Assembly (NCBI RefSeq): GCF_900103185.1
Contig: NZ_FNJD01000004.1
Span: forward strand, 1 to 64,000
DNA: 64,000 nt
Origin: Sulfitobacter litoralis
GTDB lineage: Bacteria; Pseudomonadota; Alphaproteobacteria; Rhodobacterales; Rhodobacteraceae
Reading direction: 5' to 3'
The position numbers were made by a program, and so were the translations under genes. The notes under the pieces were generated by a model, which ran no database searches, was not told the origin of the DNA, and saw only the letters and a program-made list of their open reading frames with translations. How positions within the stretch are numbered: the stretch's first letter is position 1; every line of letters begins with the position of its first letter. Below, one piece after another: positions 8,259 to 17,728 of this stretch.

Positions 8259-8267
8259 GCAAACACT

Positions 8268-8705
8268 ATGGACAATACGGACGAAGCAATTTTGGCAGCC
8301 CTGCGCGATGACGCGCGAGCCTCGCTTTCTGATCTTGCCGCCGCCTTACGGTTGTCGCGCACAACGGTGCGTGCGCGACTGGCGCGCTTGCAACAAAACG
8401 GAGAAATTTTGGGGTTTACCGTCGTGACACGATCGGATGTCAGGGCCGATCCCGTGCGCGGCTTGATGATGATCGAAATCGAAGGCCGCGGGACGGAACG
8501 TATCACGCGTACGCTTGCCGGCATGGCGCCGCTGCGCGCGGTGCATTCGACCAATGGGCGGTGGGATGTGATAGTTGAAATCGGGACCAAAACGCTCGAG
8601 GAATTTGACGAGGTTCTGGCCCGTATCCGCAAACTTGATGGGGTGGTCGCCAGCGAAACCAGCTTGTTGCTGAAGACTCGCAAGGCGGGGCAGGTCGCCG
8701 TTTAG
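8268..8705 (+). CDS. Lrp/AsnC-family transcriptional regulator
   Basis: This 145-residue regulator has an N-terminal winged helix-turn-helix (MDNTDEAILAALRDDAR, then LRLSRTTVRARLARLQQNG) and a C-terminal RAM/AsnC ligand-binding domain (GRWDVIVEIGTKTLEEFDE). The frame is open far upstream, but the ATG at 8268 gives the family's usual length and start. The gene is divergent from rocF and ocd, and regulators in this position commonly respond to arginine, ornithine or related amino acids. Which ligand it senses cannot be seen. A strong hairpin overlaps its last codons. Confidence 0.95.
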   Translation: MDNTDEAILAALRDDARASLSDLAAALRLSRTTVRARLARLQQNGEILGFTVVTRSDVRADPVRGLMMIEIEGRGTERITRTLAGMAPLRAVHSTNGRWDVIVEIGTKTLEEFDEVLARIRKLDGVVASETSLLLKTRKAGQVAV

Positions 8706-8719
8706 CGCGGCGACCTGCC
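8689..8719. terminator. 12-bp hairpin shared by convergent genes
   Basis: The perfect inverted repeat GGCAGGTCGCCG/CGGCGACCTGCC with a 7-base loop spans the stop codon of the Lrp-type gene and ends 8 bases before the end of the convergent dsbB gene. There is no long T-run on either side, but the symmetry and position fit a bidirectional terminator. Confidence 0.65.
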
Positions 8720-8726
8720 GGATATA

Positions 8727-9197
8727 TTAGCGAGACCTGCGCGCCGCAGAGACCCAGAACGCCAGCAGTACGGCGCATGCGACGGCGTTCCATCCTGCCA
8801 TGGAAAGCCCGAACAACTGCCAGACGATAGCGTCGCACATGACCAGACCGGAAGGCGCTGTCGTGGACAGCAGGTCGCTCCCGCTCATGGTGCCCAGATC
8901 CATGCCGCCACCGGTGCAGGACGACGGACCGGGCCAGTATTTCCATTCGACCCCCGCGTGATAGACGCCGATGAGGCCAGTAATAGCCACCGAGAGGGCC
9001 CCAAGCCAGATCAATGCACGCGGCGCGCCGAATAGTACAATCACCCCGATGACAATCGCCGCGGCATGGGGCCAACGCTGCCAGAGACACATTTGGCACG
9101 GGGCGTAGCCGCCGATGTGCTGGAACCCAAAGGCCCCCAGTAACAGTGCCGCAGAGCCAAGCGTGGCGATCAAGACATAGAAGTTTCGGGTCATCAC
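8727..9197 (-). CDS. dsbB: disulfide bond formation protein B
   Basis: DsbB is a four-helix inner-membrane protein that re-oxidises DsbA and passes electrons to quinone. The 156-residue protein has both cysteine pairs: Cys34-Cys37 in APCQMC, and Cys94 with Cys121 in the second periplasmic loop. The APCQMCLWQRWPH segment is the family signature. It overlaps the upstream membrane-protein gene by 4 bases (ATGA), so the two are translated together. No dsbA is in the window. Confidence 0.95.
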   Translation of the reverse strand: MMTRNFYVLIATLGSAALLLGAFGFQHIGGYAPCQMCLWQRWPHAAAIVIGVIVLFGAPRALIWLGALSVAITGLIGVYHAGVEWKYWPGPSSCTGGGMDLGTMSGSDLLSTTAPSGLVMCDAIVWQLFGLSMAGWNAVACAVLLAFWVSAARRSR

Positions 9198-9772
9198 AGA
9201 TACCTCAGTAGAAAGAAGCTGCCAAACAGCAGCACGACAAATACGGTAAACACCAATGGCAGGCGGCGTTCAATAAAGTCACGGATCGGTGCGCCAAATT
9301 TCCACAGCAGCCCCGCGACGATAAAGAAACGTAGCGCACGCGCGAGGATAGAGGTGACGATAAAGGTCGCCAGCGGCATGCCGGTCCAGCCAGACATGAT
9401 TGTGATCACCTTGTACGGGAAGGGCGTGACCCCTGCGCCAAGCACCGCCCAAAAACCGACATCATTAAACCGCGTCGAAAATTCAGCCATCGCGTTGCCT
9501 TTGCCGAGGCTGGCGAGGATCGGCTGTCCCAACTGTTCAAACGCGAGCGCCCCGATGGCATAGCCCAACATGCCGCCCAAAACCGACGCCACAAGCGCAA
9601 CCCCTGCGATCAACCACGCCCGGCTGGGGCGAGCGAGGATCATCGGGATCATCAACACATCCGGTGGAATAGGAAAAACCGAGCTTTCGAGGAACGCGAC
9701 AACCGCAAGCGCCCAAAGTGCGTGTGGATGGTTCGCCAGGCCAAGAACCCAGTCATAAAGCCGTCGGATCAT
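9194..9772 (-). CDS. YqaA/DedA-family membrane protein
   Basis: This 192-residue protein has a SNARE-associated (VTT/DedA) domain typical of the YqaA group. Markers are FLESSVFPIPPDVLMIPMIL near residue 25, a glycine-rich helix pair (ASVLGGMLGYAIGALA), and GAGVTPFPYKVITIMSG near residue 110. Members of the superfamily are membrane proteins implicated in lipid-carrier flipping and membrane homeostasis; the exact role of YqaA proteins is uncertain. I chose the ATG at 9772 because GGAGAAA lies just upstream. It is coupled to dsbB by a 4-base overlap. Confidence 0.9.
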   Translation of the reverse strand: MIRRLYDWVLGLANHPHALWALAVVAFLESSVFPIPPDVLMIPMILARPSRAWLIAGVALVASVLGGMLGYAIGALAFEQLGQPILASLGKGNAMAEFSTRFNDVGFWAVLGAGVTPFPYKVITIMSGWTGMPLATFIVTSILARALRFFIVAGLLWKFGAPIRDFIERRLPLVFTVFVVLLFGSFFLLRYL

Positions 9773-9896
9773 ACTGATTTCTCCGGTAAAGGTTGTCCGT
9801 AAACTGGCAACACCAGAACAATCGAACGGGGTCAAGCAAAAGCGGTAAAATTGCTCTTGCCGCGGGGCGCGTTGCACGGTAACAGACCCCCATTGT

Positions 9897-9980
9897 GCCC
9901 AAGTGGCGGAATGGTAGACGCAGGGGATTCAAAATCCCCCGCCGCGAGGCGTGCCGGTTCGAGTCCGGCCTTGGGTACCA
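9897..9980 (+). tRNA. tRNA-Leu(CAA)
   Basis: The 84-base gene folds as a class II tRNA. The acceptor stem is GCCCAAG with CTTGGGT, the anticodon loop TTCAAAA carries CAA, a long variable arm follows (GCCGCGAGGCG region), and the T loop is GGTTCGAGTCC. The terminal CCA is encoded. Confidence 0.96.
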
Positions 9981-11353
9981 CCTTGTTTCGACAGGGTTTT
10001 CCGTGAAATAGAGTTTCGACCAGTGATGTGGTTTCGTATCGGACTGCTTTCGAGTCGCGCGTTCGTTCGACTTCTGTGCCGATGGTGGGATTGTGCTGGA
10101 CTGGTACAACAATCGCAGTCTTAGCAGGCTGGTTGTCATGTCGCCTGAGGTCGATCCAATGGCCCTGCAAAGATAATTTTGCGTCAAAAATGATGTAATT
10201 ATTGCTTTGCAGTCGGGAAATGCGGCTGTTCGATGCCGCTGCACGATCACAGTCTCGTATTGAAAACGGGCTGTTTTAAGGTGAATTTCCCGTATCGTTT
10301 GAGCCGTTGACTACTCTTTCGCCCAGCAGATGATTCGGACGTGTCAGCAAACACTACCTACATTTTTTGAAGAAATCCTCGCTGGTACACCCTATTGGTT
10401 CCATTCTGTGCTTTTTAGAAATGGCGCATATCGGTATAGTTGAATTTGTGGGCACGCGGTGCTTTCTGTATCAGATATCGAAACAATAAATATTTACTCC
10501 GGAACGATAGTTCGGTTCTCTATTATTTTTCGATATTTTCGGCAGTTGGATGAGTATCCGTTCAGATGAATTGGAAACAATGCACTACCTTTGCGTGTGC
10601 AGCCATTCATTTCATCCTGACGAAACATGACCGAAAAGTGGCGTATCAGCACTTTCTTGCCACTTTCCTCTTTCTACATAGCTGACCGAGGCGTATTTAT
10701 GGGCCTGCCCAACTGGGGGGCAAAGTTTTTAGGTTTCGGGGACGACCGCATTGAACGCGCAAGTTGTGCGGGGAAGATGTGTCGCTCGGCTCTTCGGAGA
10801 TCGTTGGATACACCACTGTCGATTGCTCGGCAGAGGGCGGCCTTGTTTGGCTGTCTCTCCCTCCAGAACGGTAAAGTTCTTTGCGCGTCGTCAATGGCCG
10901 CGAAGCGTTGTTAGGGGGTTAGTGTTCGCCATTTTGCGATGGCCCGCCATATCGGTGGAAAACGGGAGAGACCGATGGGATCACATGTCTACCTAACGCG
11001 AAAGCCAGACCGGCTGGTTAAAGGCGAGGACGCAACGCTGCGTTGCGGCAGGCGCGCCGCTTTCGCCTTTTTTAAATCCCCAAACCGCCGCCGTCGGATC
11101 ACGTCAAGAACACAAATGCCCCATACCCAGTTGATTACAGATTTAGACAATCGGCGCCGCGCTTTTTGTCCTGCACCGCTACGCGCCCACCCGTGGCGGT
11201 GCGGACAGGGCGGCACCGCGTCTGACATTAAATATCTCGCGCCTTTCTGGCGCACCACGAACTGATGAGCTTCGCCCGTGAACGCGCACATTACTATTTT
11301 GGGCTGACGGTACCCACCGCAGCGTGCCCGAGCAAATTTTGGAGACGACTGAT
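9981..11353. other. long intergenic region without a convincing gene
   Basis: This 1.37-kb stretch separates tRNA-Leu from the RTX/Hint gene and is the only large gap in the window. Short open frames exist on both strands, but none has a recognisable domain with a good ribosome site. The middle (about 10250-10620) looks AT-richer than the flanks and contains a nested inverted repeat at 10475-10536. The last 150 bases should carry the promoter of the RTX gene, although I cannot point to clear -35 and -10 boxes. It may be decayed DNA or a long regulatory region. Confidence 0.6.
10475..10536. repeat. nested AT-rich inverted repeat
   Basis: The outer arms ATATCGAAACAATAA and TTATTTTTCGATAT pair with few mismatches. 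Inside them CCGGAAC and GTTCGG form a second small stem around GATA. The element has no coding frame across it. It could be a cruciform, a small RNA hairpin or a remnant of an insertion. Confidence 0.5.
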
Positions 11354-14300
11354 ATGACCATTTTTTTGAACAGGCTATGGCTTTTTGGTAAAACCAGCAC
11401 CGCCGAGGCCGAAAAAACGGCGACCGAGGCTCCGAGCGAGGGGCCGAACGGGATCGTGGATGGTAACCAACAAGACAACCTGATCGACGCCAGCTATACA
11501 GACGACCCCCATGGTGACCGCGTTGATGCAAATGATGCGGTGTTTGGCTATGCCAACAACGACGACATCATCCTTGCGCGCGGCGGGAACGATACCGTTA
11601 AGGCGGGTTTAGGCGATGACACAGTCGTGGCAGGGTCGGGCGATGATTTGGTCGAAGGTGGTAGTGGCGATGACATCCTGATCGGTGACGGTGCGACCAA
11701 GGGTACCTACGGCGACAGCCGCGAGAGCTTCGAATGGTCCAAGGCGCCAGATCCTTCCGGCGACGGGTCCGAGATCGATGACGATGATTCCCTCAAGGGC
11801 GGGTTCACCCAGAACACCGGTTCCGTCAATGTAACGTTCGATCTGAAAAGCTTCTCTCCCCATAATAATGCCTCGCAGGAATTCAGCGATCGTGACCAGT
11901 TTACCGGCAACATCGATAGCGGTTCCGAAGTAATCAACGACGAGAGCTCCTTTGAATCGCTGGCAAACTGCACCGGTGAGACGAAGTTCGAGCTCCGTTT
12001 CGATCAGGCCGTCGGCAACGTATCGTTCAACGTGAATGATATCGACAACAATGGTGCCGTTAAGGTTCTGGCCTATGATGCGTCAGGGAATATGATCGAT
12101 GTCGACCTGATTGCGAACAGCAGCTCCAGCGGTGTGAAACTGACTGACAGCGATGGCAAATTCGGTGTCGATACCGCAACCAGCAAAGGTGGCGACGACT
12201 ACCCCTCTGATAGCAAATATTCGGTTAACGTCTCGATCGACGGCCCCGTATCGCGCATTGAATTCATTCACACAGGTGCGACCAGCGGCAATTCAGGCGT
12301 GAACGTGACCGACGTGTTCTTTGACAGCCCCGTGGCCGCGCTGCCCGATGATGACGGCACCGTTGGCAACGACACTCTGGACGGCGGCGAAGGGGATGAC
12401 ATCATCTTTGGCGACAGCGCTGGCCTGACCAAGGCGGAGCCTGTGTCCAAAGGGGTCGATCCTGTAACAGGTGCAGATCACACTGTTTTGACGTGGGACT
12501 TGTCGAATGTCACCGTCGCTGGCGGCTCTAGCCCGTTCCGCGATAGCGATACCGGCACCAGCGATCTGGCGGGTAAATCATTTACTATTAACGATAATTC
12601 GGCCCCGGTAGCTGTTGGCGTCAAGGACGGGGACGACTCGTTGAATGACAACGATGGTACGCAGACCCTTGTTCAAACCACCAAGCTGAACGGCAACACC
12701 GAATACGCAGGGGATAAATTCATCCCCGAATATTCCTATGTTGTGCGTCCCTTGGACGCCGTGGATTCCTCGCAGGATGTGACCGTTTACGTGATGAACT
12801 TTGACGGTACGGATGCCGTCGGGATCGTGACAGACAAACCGCTTGAGGTTGGTAAATCCTATGATTTCGTTAGCCACAGCTCTGACCTGCCGTCGATCAA
12901 ATACGACCACATTGCGAACACCTACACCACGCCCGGCGATGCGACATCGCCGACAGACGGGCTGGCCGGTGGCGACGATGTGCTGACCGGCGGTGCCGGT
13001 AATGACACGATCTTTGGCGAGGGTGGCAACGACGATATCGAAGGCAACGAAGGCGACGATTACCTCGAAGGTAACGGCGGCGATGACACCATTTCCGGTG
13101 GCAGCGGCAAGGATACGATCTACGGTGACAACAACACCGATGATGGATCATCTGGCGGCACGAAAGAGCGCGAGAGCTTTGAGTGGGACAAGGCACCTGA
13201 CCCCCACGATACCTCTGCTGTCGACAATAATGACAATCTGGGTGGTGGCTTTGTTCAGGACACGGGCAACGTCAATGTGACCTTCTCGGTCACGGGCAGC
13301 AATAAAACACCCGAGACGACATTCTCGACGGACCAGCAAAAGGTGCATTCGATCACTGGCGACGGTCAGGCGACCAATGCCAACAGCTCTTTGGCCTCGC
13401 TGGCGAACCAGGATGGCGAGAGCGCGACATATCGTTTGGATTTCTCCAAGGATGTGACCAACATTAGCTTCCGCATCAATGACATTGATAACGCGTCGAA
13501 AGTCGTCATCGTGGCGGTTGGTCCCGATGGGACACGCACACCGATCAAGGTCGATGCAGGCAGCGGCATCAATGCCCATAACCAAGACGGCGTTGGCGGT
13601 TACGAAACGCTAATCAGCGGCGGTGATAATGGCCCCGATACCGATCCCGACCACTCTGCCCTGGTGAACATCGAAGGCCCGGTCGATTACCTCGAGATTA
13701 CCCACACGATGGTTCAGGATCTGTCGGATGGCAATCACGCGGGCATCAACATCACCGATGTCTATTTTGACGCACCCGTAGGTAGCATTGACGATGGCGC
13801 GGGCAATGACCTGTTGATGGGCGACGAGGGCGACGACTTTATCGACGGTGGCGCAGGCGACGACACGCTGTTCGGCGGCGATGACGACGATACGCTGATC
13901 GGCGGTGACGGGGATGACCAGCTGACCGGTGGCGAGGGCAAAGACAAGATCAGCGGTGGCGCAGGCAAGGATACCATATTTGGCGGCAACTATGGCGATG
14001 AGGTCGACGGCGGCGCAGGCGGCTTCGATACAGACCCGGACTTGAACACCGACGATGACACGCTTGATCTGACTGGCCTCAATTTCCGCCTGCGTGATCT
14101 GGAACCAGATAGCAACGGCAATGGTCAGAACGGTACTGTTGACCTTTACAATGCCGATGGCAGCTCTGCTGGATCGTTCAAGTTCACCGAGATCGAACAC
14201 ATCATCGGCGAGGAGATGGCCGGTCCGGTTGATGGTCTGGACAGCGGCGAAACCATGCTTCCGGAATATACCGACGCGCAGGGGGACCAGATCGACGGTA

Positions 14301-16834
14301 CCGACGGTGACAACGATACGATCTTTGGCAACGGCGGCGACGACACGATCGACAGCGGTCTTGGCGACGATACCGTTGACGGCGGGTCGGGCGACGACAC
14401 CTTCACGCTGACTGATGGCATTGATAACGACGTTATCATCGGCGGCGAAAGCGGCGAAACCAACGGCGACGTGATCGACAGCACGGCAGTGGATGATGAT
14501 CTGACAGTCAACTTCACAGGTGACGAGGAAGGGACACTGACCAACGGCCCGGGCAATACTGAGTTCTCGGAGATCGAGAAGCTCGAACTGGGTGGCGGTG
14601 ATGACACGGTCACAGGCTCTGGCGGTGACGAACATGTCTTGACCGGCGACGGGAACGACGTGGTGAGCGCCGGTAGCGGCGATGATACAATTGATGGTCA
14701 AGGCGGCGATGATACCATCGACGGTGGTGGCTATGATGACAGCCTGATCGGTGGTGAGGGCAGCGACTCCCTTGTTGGCGGATCGGGTGACGATGTGCTG
14801 ATCGGCAACAATTCGGGTGTGATCGGCGTACCGGATGCTGACATCCCCCTCATTGACACGCCAAAAGATCAGGATACCAATCCCTACGATGATAGGGACA
14901 CGTTGATTGGTGGACGCGGCAATGACACCATCGATGGCGGCGATGATGCCGACTATATCGACGGTGGCGCGGACGATGATTTAATCGAAGGCGGTGTCGA
15001 CAATGACACGATCCTGGGCGGCGGCGGCAACGACACCATCACCGATATTCAAGGCGCGGACAGTATCCATGCTGGCGACGGCGATGATTATGTCAATGCG
15101 GGTACGGATACGTTCTCTGACTACAAGAATGACCAACCGTTCCTGATTAACCCGATTACCGGCGCGTCCTATCCGAACCCATTCTATGGTAAAGGCGATC
15201 CGAACACGGAAGATGGTCGCGACTTTGTCGATGGCGGTGACGGAAACGATACGATCCTTACTGGAGACGACGCGGACACGATCTATGGTGGCGCGGGCGA
15301 GGATTCTATTGACGCGGGCATTGACGACGACGAGGTGCACGGTGATGGGGGCGATGACTTTATCATCGGCGGTCATGGATCCGACAAGCTGTATGGTGAC
15401 GCTGGCAATGATACGATCTATGGCGACTACGAGACCGGACCCAATCCCGGTTTCATCTCAGAAGAAGTAGACGCAACTGATCCGCAGCCGGATAACGGCA
15501 AGGATTACATCGAAGGCGGCGGCGGCAAAGACGTGATCTTTGGTGGCGACGACGAAGATACCATTCTTGGCGGTGCCGACGACGACTATATCGACGGCGG
15601 GATCGACAATGACAGCCTTGATGGCGGCAGAGGCAATGACACCATTCTGGGGGGGCAAGGCGACGACACCATCAACGGGGCGCAAGGCGACGATACAATC
15701 GACGGTGGCGACGGTGATGACGATATCTCGGGCGGCTTTGGCAACGACAGCATCGATGGCGGGGCTGGAAATGACACGATCGTTGGTGCGGCTGACAATG
15801 ATACCCTCAACGGCGGTTCCGGCGACGATTCGCTGAACGGCGATGGCGGCAATGACCAGCTCTCGGGCGACGAGGGGAATGATTTCCTGTCCGGCGGCAG
15901 TGGCGATGACAGCCTGTTCGGCGGCGACGGTAACGACACGATCATCGGCGGCGCGGGCAACGACAGTATGCGCGGTGACGACGGTCGTGATACCTTCTCC
16001 GATGTGAATGGGGGCGACACCATTGCGGGCGGTAGCGGTGATGTCGAAACCGACTATGACGTCATTGACCTGCGTGGATCGTTGAACGGTGGGAAATATC
16101 GTCTTGAGAATATCACCGACGATACCGATGCAAATGACACAATCGATGACGGCAGCGATAACGACGGTATCGACGGCACGATTGTCTTCACGGATGCATC
16201 AGGCACCGAAACCGGCCGGTTGGACTTTACCAATATCGAAGAGATCATTCCCTGCTTTACACCGGGTACCTTGATCGCGACGCCCAAAGGCGAGCGTCGG
16301 GTCGAAGAACTGGAGGTCGGTGACCGTGTCATTACCCGCGACAATGGCATTCAGGAAATCCGCTGGGTTGGTGCGCGTGAAATGTCCGGTCATGAGCTGG
16401 CACGTAAGGTGCATCTGTTGCCGGTGCTAATCCGTCAGGGTGCTTTGGGGAACAACCTGCCCGAGCGAGACATGCTCGTCAGCCCCAACCACCGCGTTCT
16501 GGTGGCCAACGACAAAACGGCGCTTTATTTCGAAGAACGTGAAGTCCTCGTCGCGGCGAAACACCTCACTGGTCTTGAAGGCGTTGATATCGTCGAGACC
16601 TCGGGGACGACCTACATCCACATGATGTTCGACCAACACGAGGTGATCCTGTCCGACGGTACATGGACTGAAAGCTTCCAGCCGGGCGATATGAGCCTTG
16701 CAGGGGTGGGCAACGCGCAACGCAACGAGATTCTGGAGCTGTTCCCGGAACTGGCGACACGCGAAGGGGTGGACGGCTATGTCGCCGCGCGCCGCACGCT
16801 GAAAAAGCACGAAGCGAAACTTCTCACGAAGTAA
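11354..16834 (+). CDS. giant RTX repeat protein with C-terminal Hint domain
   Basis: This 1826-residue acidic protein is built mainly of hemolysin-type calcium-binding nonapeptides (GGxGxDxLx, e.g. GGAGDDTLFGG, GGSGDDSLNG) in several blocks. There is no N-terminal signal peptide, as expected for type I secretion. A module of about 200 residues beginning RESFEW occurs twice, at about residues 123-320 and 606-810, with matching blocks (KAPDP, NVNVTF, NDIDN, GPV, NVTDVFFD/NITDVYFD). Between them lies a different domain (about 360-530) with YVVRPLDAVDSSQDVTVYV. From Cys1634 (PCFTPGTLIATPKGERRVE) a Hint_2-type domain follows; Hint domains cut the chain before their first cysteine. I chose the ATG at 11354 because GGAGA lies about 10 bases upstream. 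No secretion genes are adjacent. An adhesin or extracellular matrix role is inference. Confidence 0.93.
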   Translation: MTIFLNRLWLFGKTSTAEAEKTATEAPSEGPNGIVDGNQQDNLIDASYTDDPHGDRVDANDAVFGYANNDDIILARGGNDTVKAGLGDDTVVAGSGDDLVEGGSGDDILIGDGATKGTYGDSRESFEWSKAPDPSGDGSEIDDDDSLKGGFTQNTGSVNVTFDLKSFSPHNNASQEFSDRDQFTGNIDSGSEVINDESSFESLANCTGETKFELRFDQAVGNVSFNVNDIDNNGAVKVLAYDASGNMIDVDLIANSSSSGVKLTDSDGKFGVDTATSKGGDDYPSDSKYSVNVSIDGPVSRIEFIHTGATSGNSGVNVTDVFFDSPVAALPDDDGTVGNDTLDGGEGDDIIFGDSAGLTKAEPVSKGVDPVTGADHTVLTWDLSNVTVAGGSSPFRDSDTGTSDLAGKSFTINDNSAPVAVGVKDGDDSLNDNDGTQTLVQTTKLNGNTEYAGDKFIPEYSYVVRPLDAVDSSQDVTVYVMNFDGTDAVGIVTDKPLEVGKSYDFVSHSSDLPSIKYDHIANTYTTPGDATSPTDGLAGGDDVLTGGAGNDTIFGEGGNDDIEGNEGDDYLEGNGGDDTISGGSGKDTIYGDNNTDDGSSGGTKERESFEWDKAPDPHDTSAVDNNDNLGGGFVQDTGNVNVTFSVTGSNKTPETTFSTDQQKVHSITGDGQATNANSSLASLANQDGESATYRLDFSKDVTNISFRINDIDNASKVVIVAVGPDGTRTPIKVDAGSGINAHNQDGVGGYETLISGGDNGPDTDPDHSALVNIEGPVDYLEITHTMVQDLSDGNHAGINITDVYFDAPVGSIDDGAGNDLLMGDEGDDFIDGGAGDDTLFGGDDDDTLIGGDGDDQLTGGEGKDKISGGAGKDTIFGGNYGDEVDGGAGGFDTDPDLNTDDDTLDLTGLNFRLRDLEPDSNGNGQNGTVDLYNADGSSAGSFKFTEIEHIIGEEMAGPVDGLDSGETMLPEYTDAQGDQIDGTDGDNDTIFGNGGDDTIDSGLGDDTVDGGSGDDTFTLTDGIDNDVIIGGESGETNGDVIDSTAVDDDLTVNFTGDEEGTLTNGPGNTEFSEIEKLELGGGDDTVTGSGGDEHVLTGDGNDVVSAGSGDDTIDGQGGDDTIDGGGYDDSLIGGEGSDSLVGGSGDDVLIGNNSGVIGVPDADIPLIDTPKDQDTNPYDDRDTLIGGRGNDTIDGGDDADYIDGGADDDLIEGGVDNDTILGGGGNDTITDIQGADSIHAGDGDDYVNAGTDTFSDYKNDQPFLINPITGASYPNPFYGKGDPNTEDGRDFVDGGDGNDTILTGDDADTIYGGAGEDSIDAGIDDDEVHGDGGDDFIIGGHGSDKLYGDAGNDTIYGDYETGPNPGFISEEVDATDPQPDNGKDYIEGGGGKDVIFGGDDEDTILGGADDDYIDGGIDNDSLDGGRGNDTILGGQGDDTINGAQGDDTIDGGDGDDDISGGFGNDSIDGGAGNDTIVGAADNDTLNGGSGDDSLNGDGGNDQLSGDEGNDFLSGGSGDDSLFGGDGNDTIIGGAGNDSMRGDDGRDTFSDVNGGDTIAGGSGDVETDYDVIDLRGSLNGGKYRLENITDDTDANDTIDDGSDNDGIDGTIVFTDASGTETGRLDFTNIEEIIPCFTPGTLIATPKGERRVEELEVGDRVITRDNGIQEIRWVGAREMSGHELARKVHLLPVLIRQGALGNNLPERDMLVSPNHRVLVANDKTALYFEEREVLVAAKHLTGLEGVDIVETSGTTYIHMMFDQHEVILSDGTWTESFQPGDMSLAGVGNAQRNEILELFPELATREGVDGYVAARRTLKKHEAKLLTK

Positions 16835-16892
16835 GCGTCAGGCTGAATGCAGCAACATCCGTGTTCCCCACAAAAGGGGGTGCACGGCGATG

Positions 16893-16920
16893 AACGGGGC
16901 AGGAGACTGTCCCGTTTTGT
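16893..16920 (+). terminator. terminator of the RTX gene
   Basis: The stem AACGGGGCAG/CTGTCCCGTT (one G-T pair, loop GAGA) is followed by TTGTCGTTTTT and lies 58 bases after the stop codon. A smaller hairpin CCCC/GGGG precedes it at 16866-16879. Confidence 0.75.
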
Positions 16921-16951
16921 CGTTTTTAGCTTTATCGTTGAAAGGCAGGGG

Positions 16952-17554
16952 TCAGCGAGCGGCGCGCCAAGCGGCCCAGGCTTCGGGCGTATCCAGATCC
17001 AGCCGCGCACGGTTCCCCGGTAGGGGCACGGTCAGCGTCTCTGCCTGTGCCTGTGCGATAATCTCTTTGGCGCCTGTATCACCGGACATCTGCAAAATGC
17101 GGTTGAAATGATACGCGGCAAACACCGTCGGATGTCCGGCTTTTCCATCAGAGGTCGCGCCGCGCCATATCGTATACTTAGTTTTTAAATCAACGGACTG
17201 CATCACATACCTAAGGTCACCTTCGGTGAGTTCCGGTAGATCGGCCAGCAGGATCATCGCGGCCAGAGAACCGCTCGGCAAGGCCGCAAACCCCGCGCGC
17301 AGCGATGCGTTTATCCCTTCCGCTGCGTCTGGCACCGGCAGCAGTGTGACATCCAAACCGCGCAGCAGATCATAGCGCGGATGGGGCGCGGGTGGCAGTG
17401 CTACGATCACTGCAGCCTTTGTCGCGGCGCGTGCGATCCGTGCCTGCCGTCGCAAAAGCGGCTCAGCGTCAATCAGTTCTGTCAGCTTATCGCGCCCCCG
17501 CATCCGCGAGGATTGGCCCGCGGCCAGCAAGATGATGGGAATGTCGTCTCGCAT
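16952..17554 (-). CDS. MobA/MocA-like nucleotidyltransferase
   Basis: This 200-residue protein is of the NTP_transf_3 type. The N-terminal motif LLAAGQSSRMRGRDKL (residues 9-24) binds the nucleotide, and LLADLPEL near residue 120 contains the metal-binding aspartate. Family members attach CMP or GMP to molybdopterin (molybdenum cofactor cytidylyl- or guanylyltransferases). The MocA/CoxI-like group often accompanies xanthine or CO dehydrogenase-type enzymes and CoxE/MoxR genes, but none is directly adjacent here. The nucleotide used cannot be decided from the sequence. Confidence 0.88.
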   Translation of the reverse strand: MRDDIPIILLAAGQSSRMRGRDKLTELIDAEPLLRRQARIARAATKAAVIVALPPAPHPRYDLLRGLDVTLLPVPDAAEGINASLRAGFAALPSGSLAAMILLADLPELTEGDLRYVMQSVDLKTKYTIWRGATSDGKAGHPTVFAAYHFNRILQMSGDTGAKEIIAQAQAETLTVPLPGNRARLDLDTPEAWAAWRAAR

Positions 17555-17728
17555 CCGGAGTCCCTGATAAAAATAGTGTGGTGTCTAGAAGACGTAAGCC
17601 TATTCGCTGCCTCAACTTTTCATGCTAACCAGTATGAACCAGTCGGGTGACCTGCGTATTGAGTGTAAAAGCCAAGTGATCTGCGCGCAAGTTTAGGAAG
17701 CTCGGTAGCCCAAGCGCGGAATGTATAT

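Noticed and set aside
7155-8267. A long in-frame extension upstream of the Lrp-type gene
   Set aside because: It runs antisense through arginase, has no ribosome site and no domain before residue 1 of the regulator; the ATG at 8268 gives the normal protein.
9897-9980. tRNA-Leu as the attachment site of a genomic island
   Set aside because: No integrase gene and no second copy of the tRNA 3' end was noticed downstream.
10755-10874. A 40-codon stretch that looks protein-like (GSSEIVGYTTVDCSAEGG)
   Set aside because: It has no start codon in frame and stops on both sides; it could be a gene remnant but nothing supports a function.
10627-10914. A 95-codon frame in the gap before the RTX gene
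   Set aside because: The composition is not protein-like, there is no known domain, and frames on the other strand are just as long.
13610-14701. A 363-codon minus-strand frame inside the RTX gene
   Set aside because: It is the antisense shadow of the repetitive GGxGxD codons, which lack stop codons in that frame; the plus-strand protein explains the sequence.
11354-16834. Short repeats that might look like a CRISPR array
   Set aside because: The repeats are codon-phased nonapeptide repeats within one reading frame, with no uniform repeat and spacer lengths.
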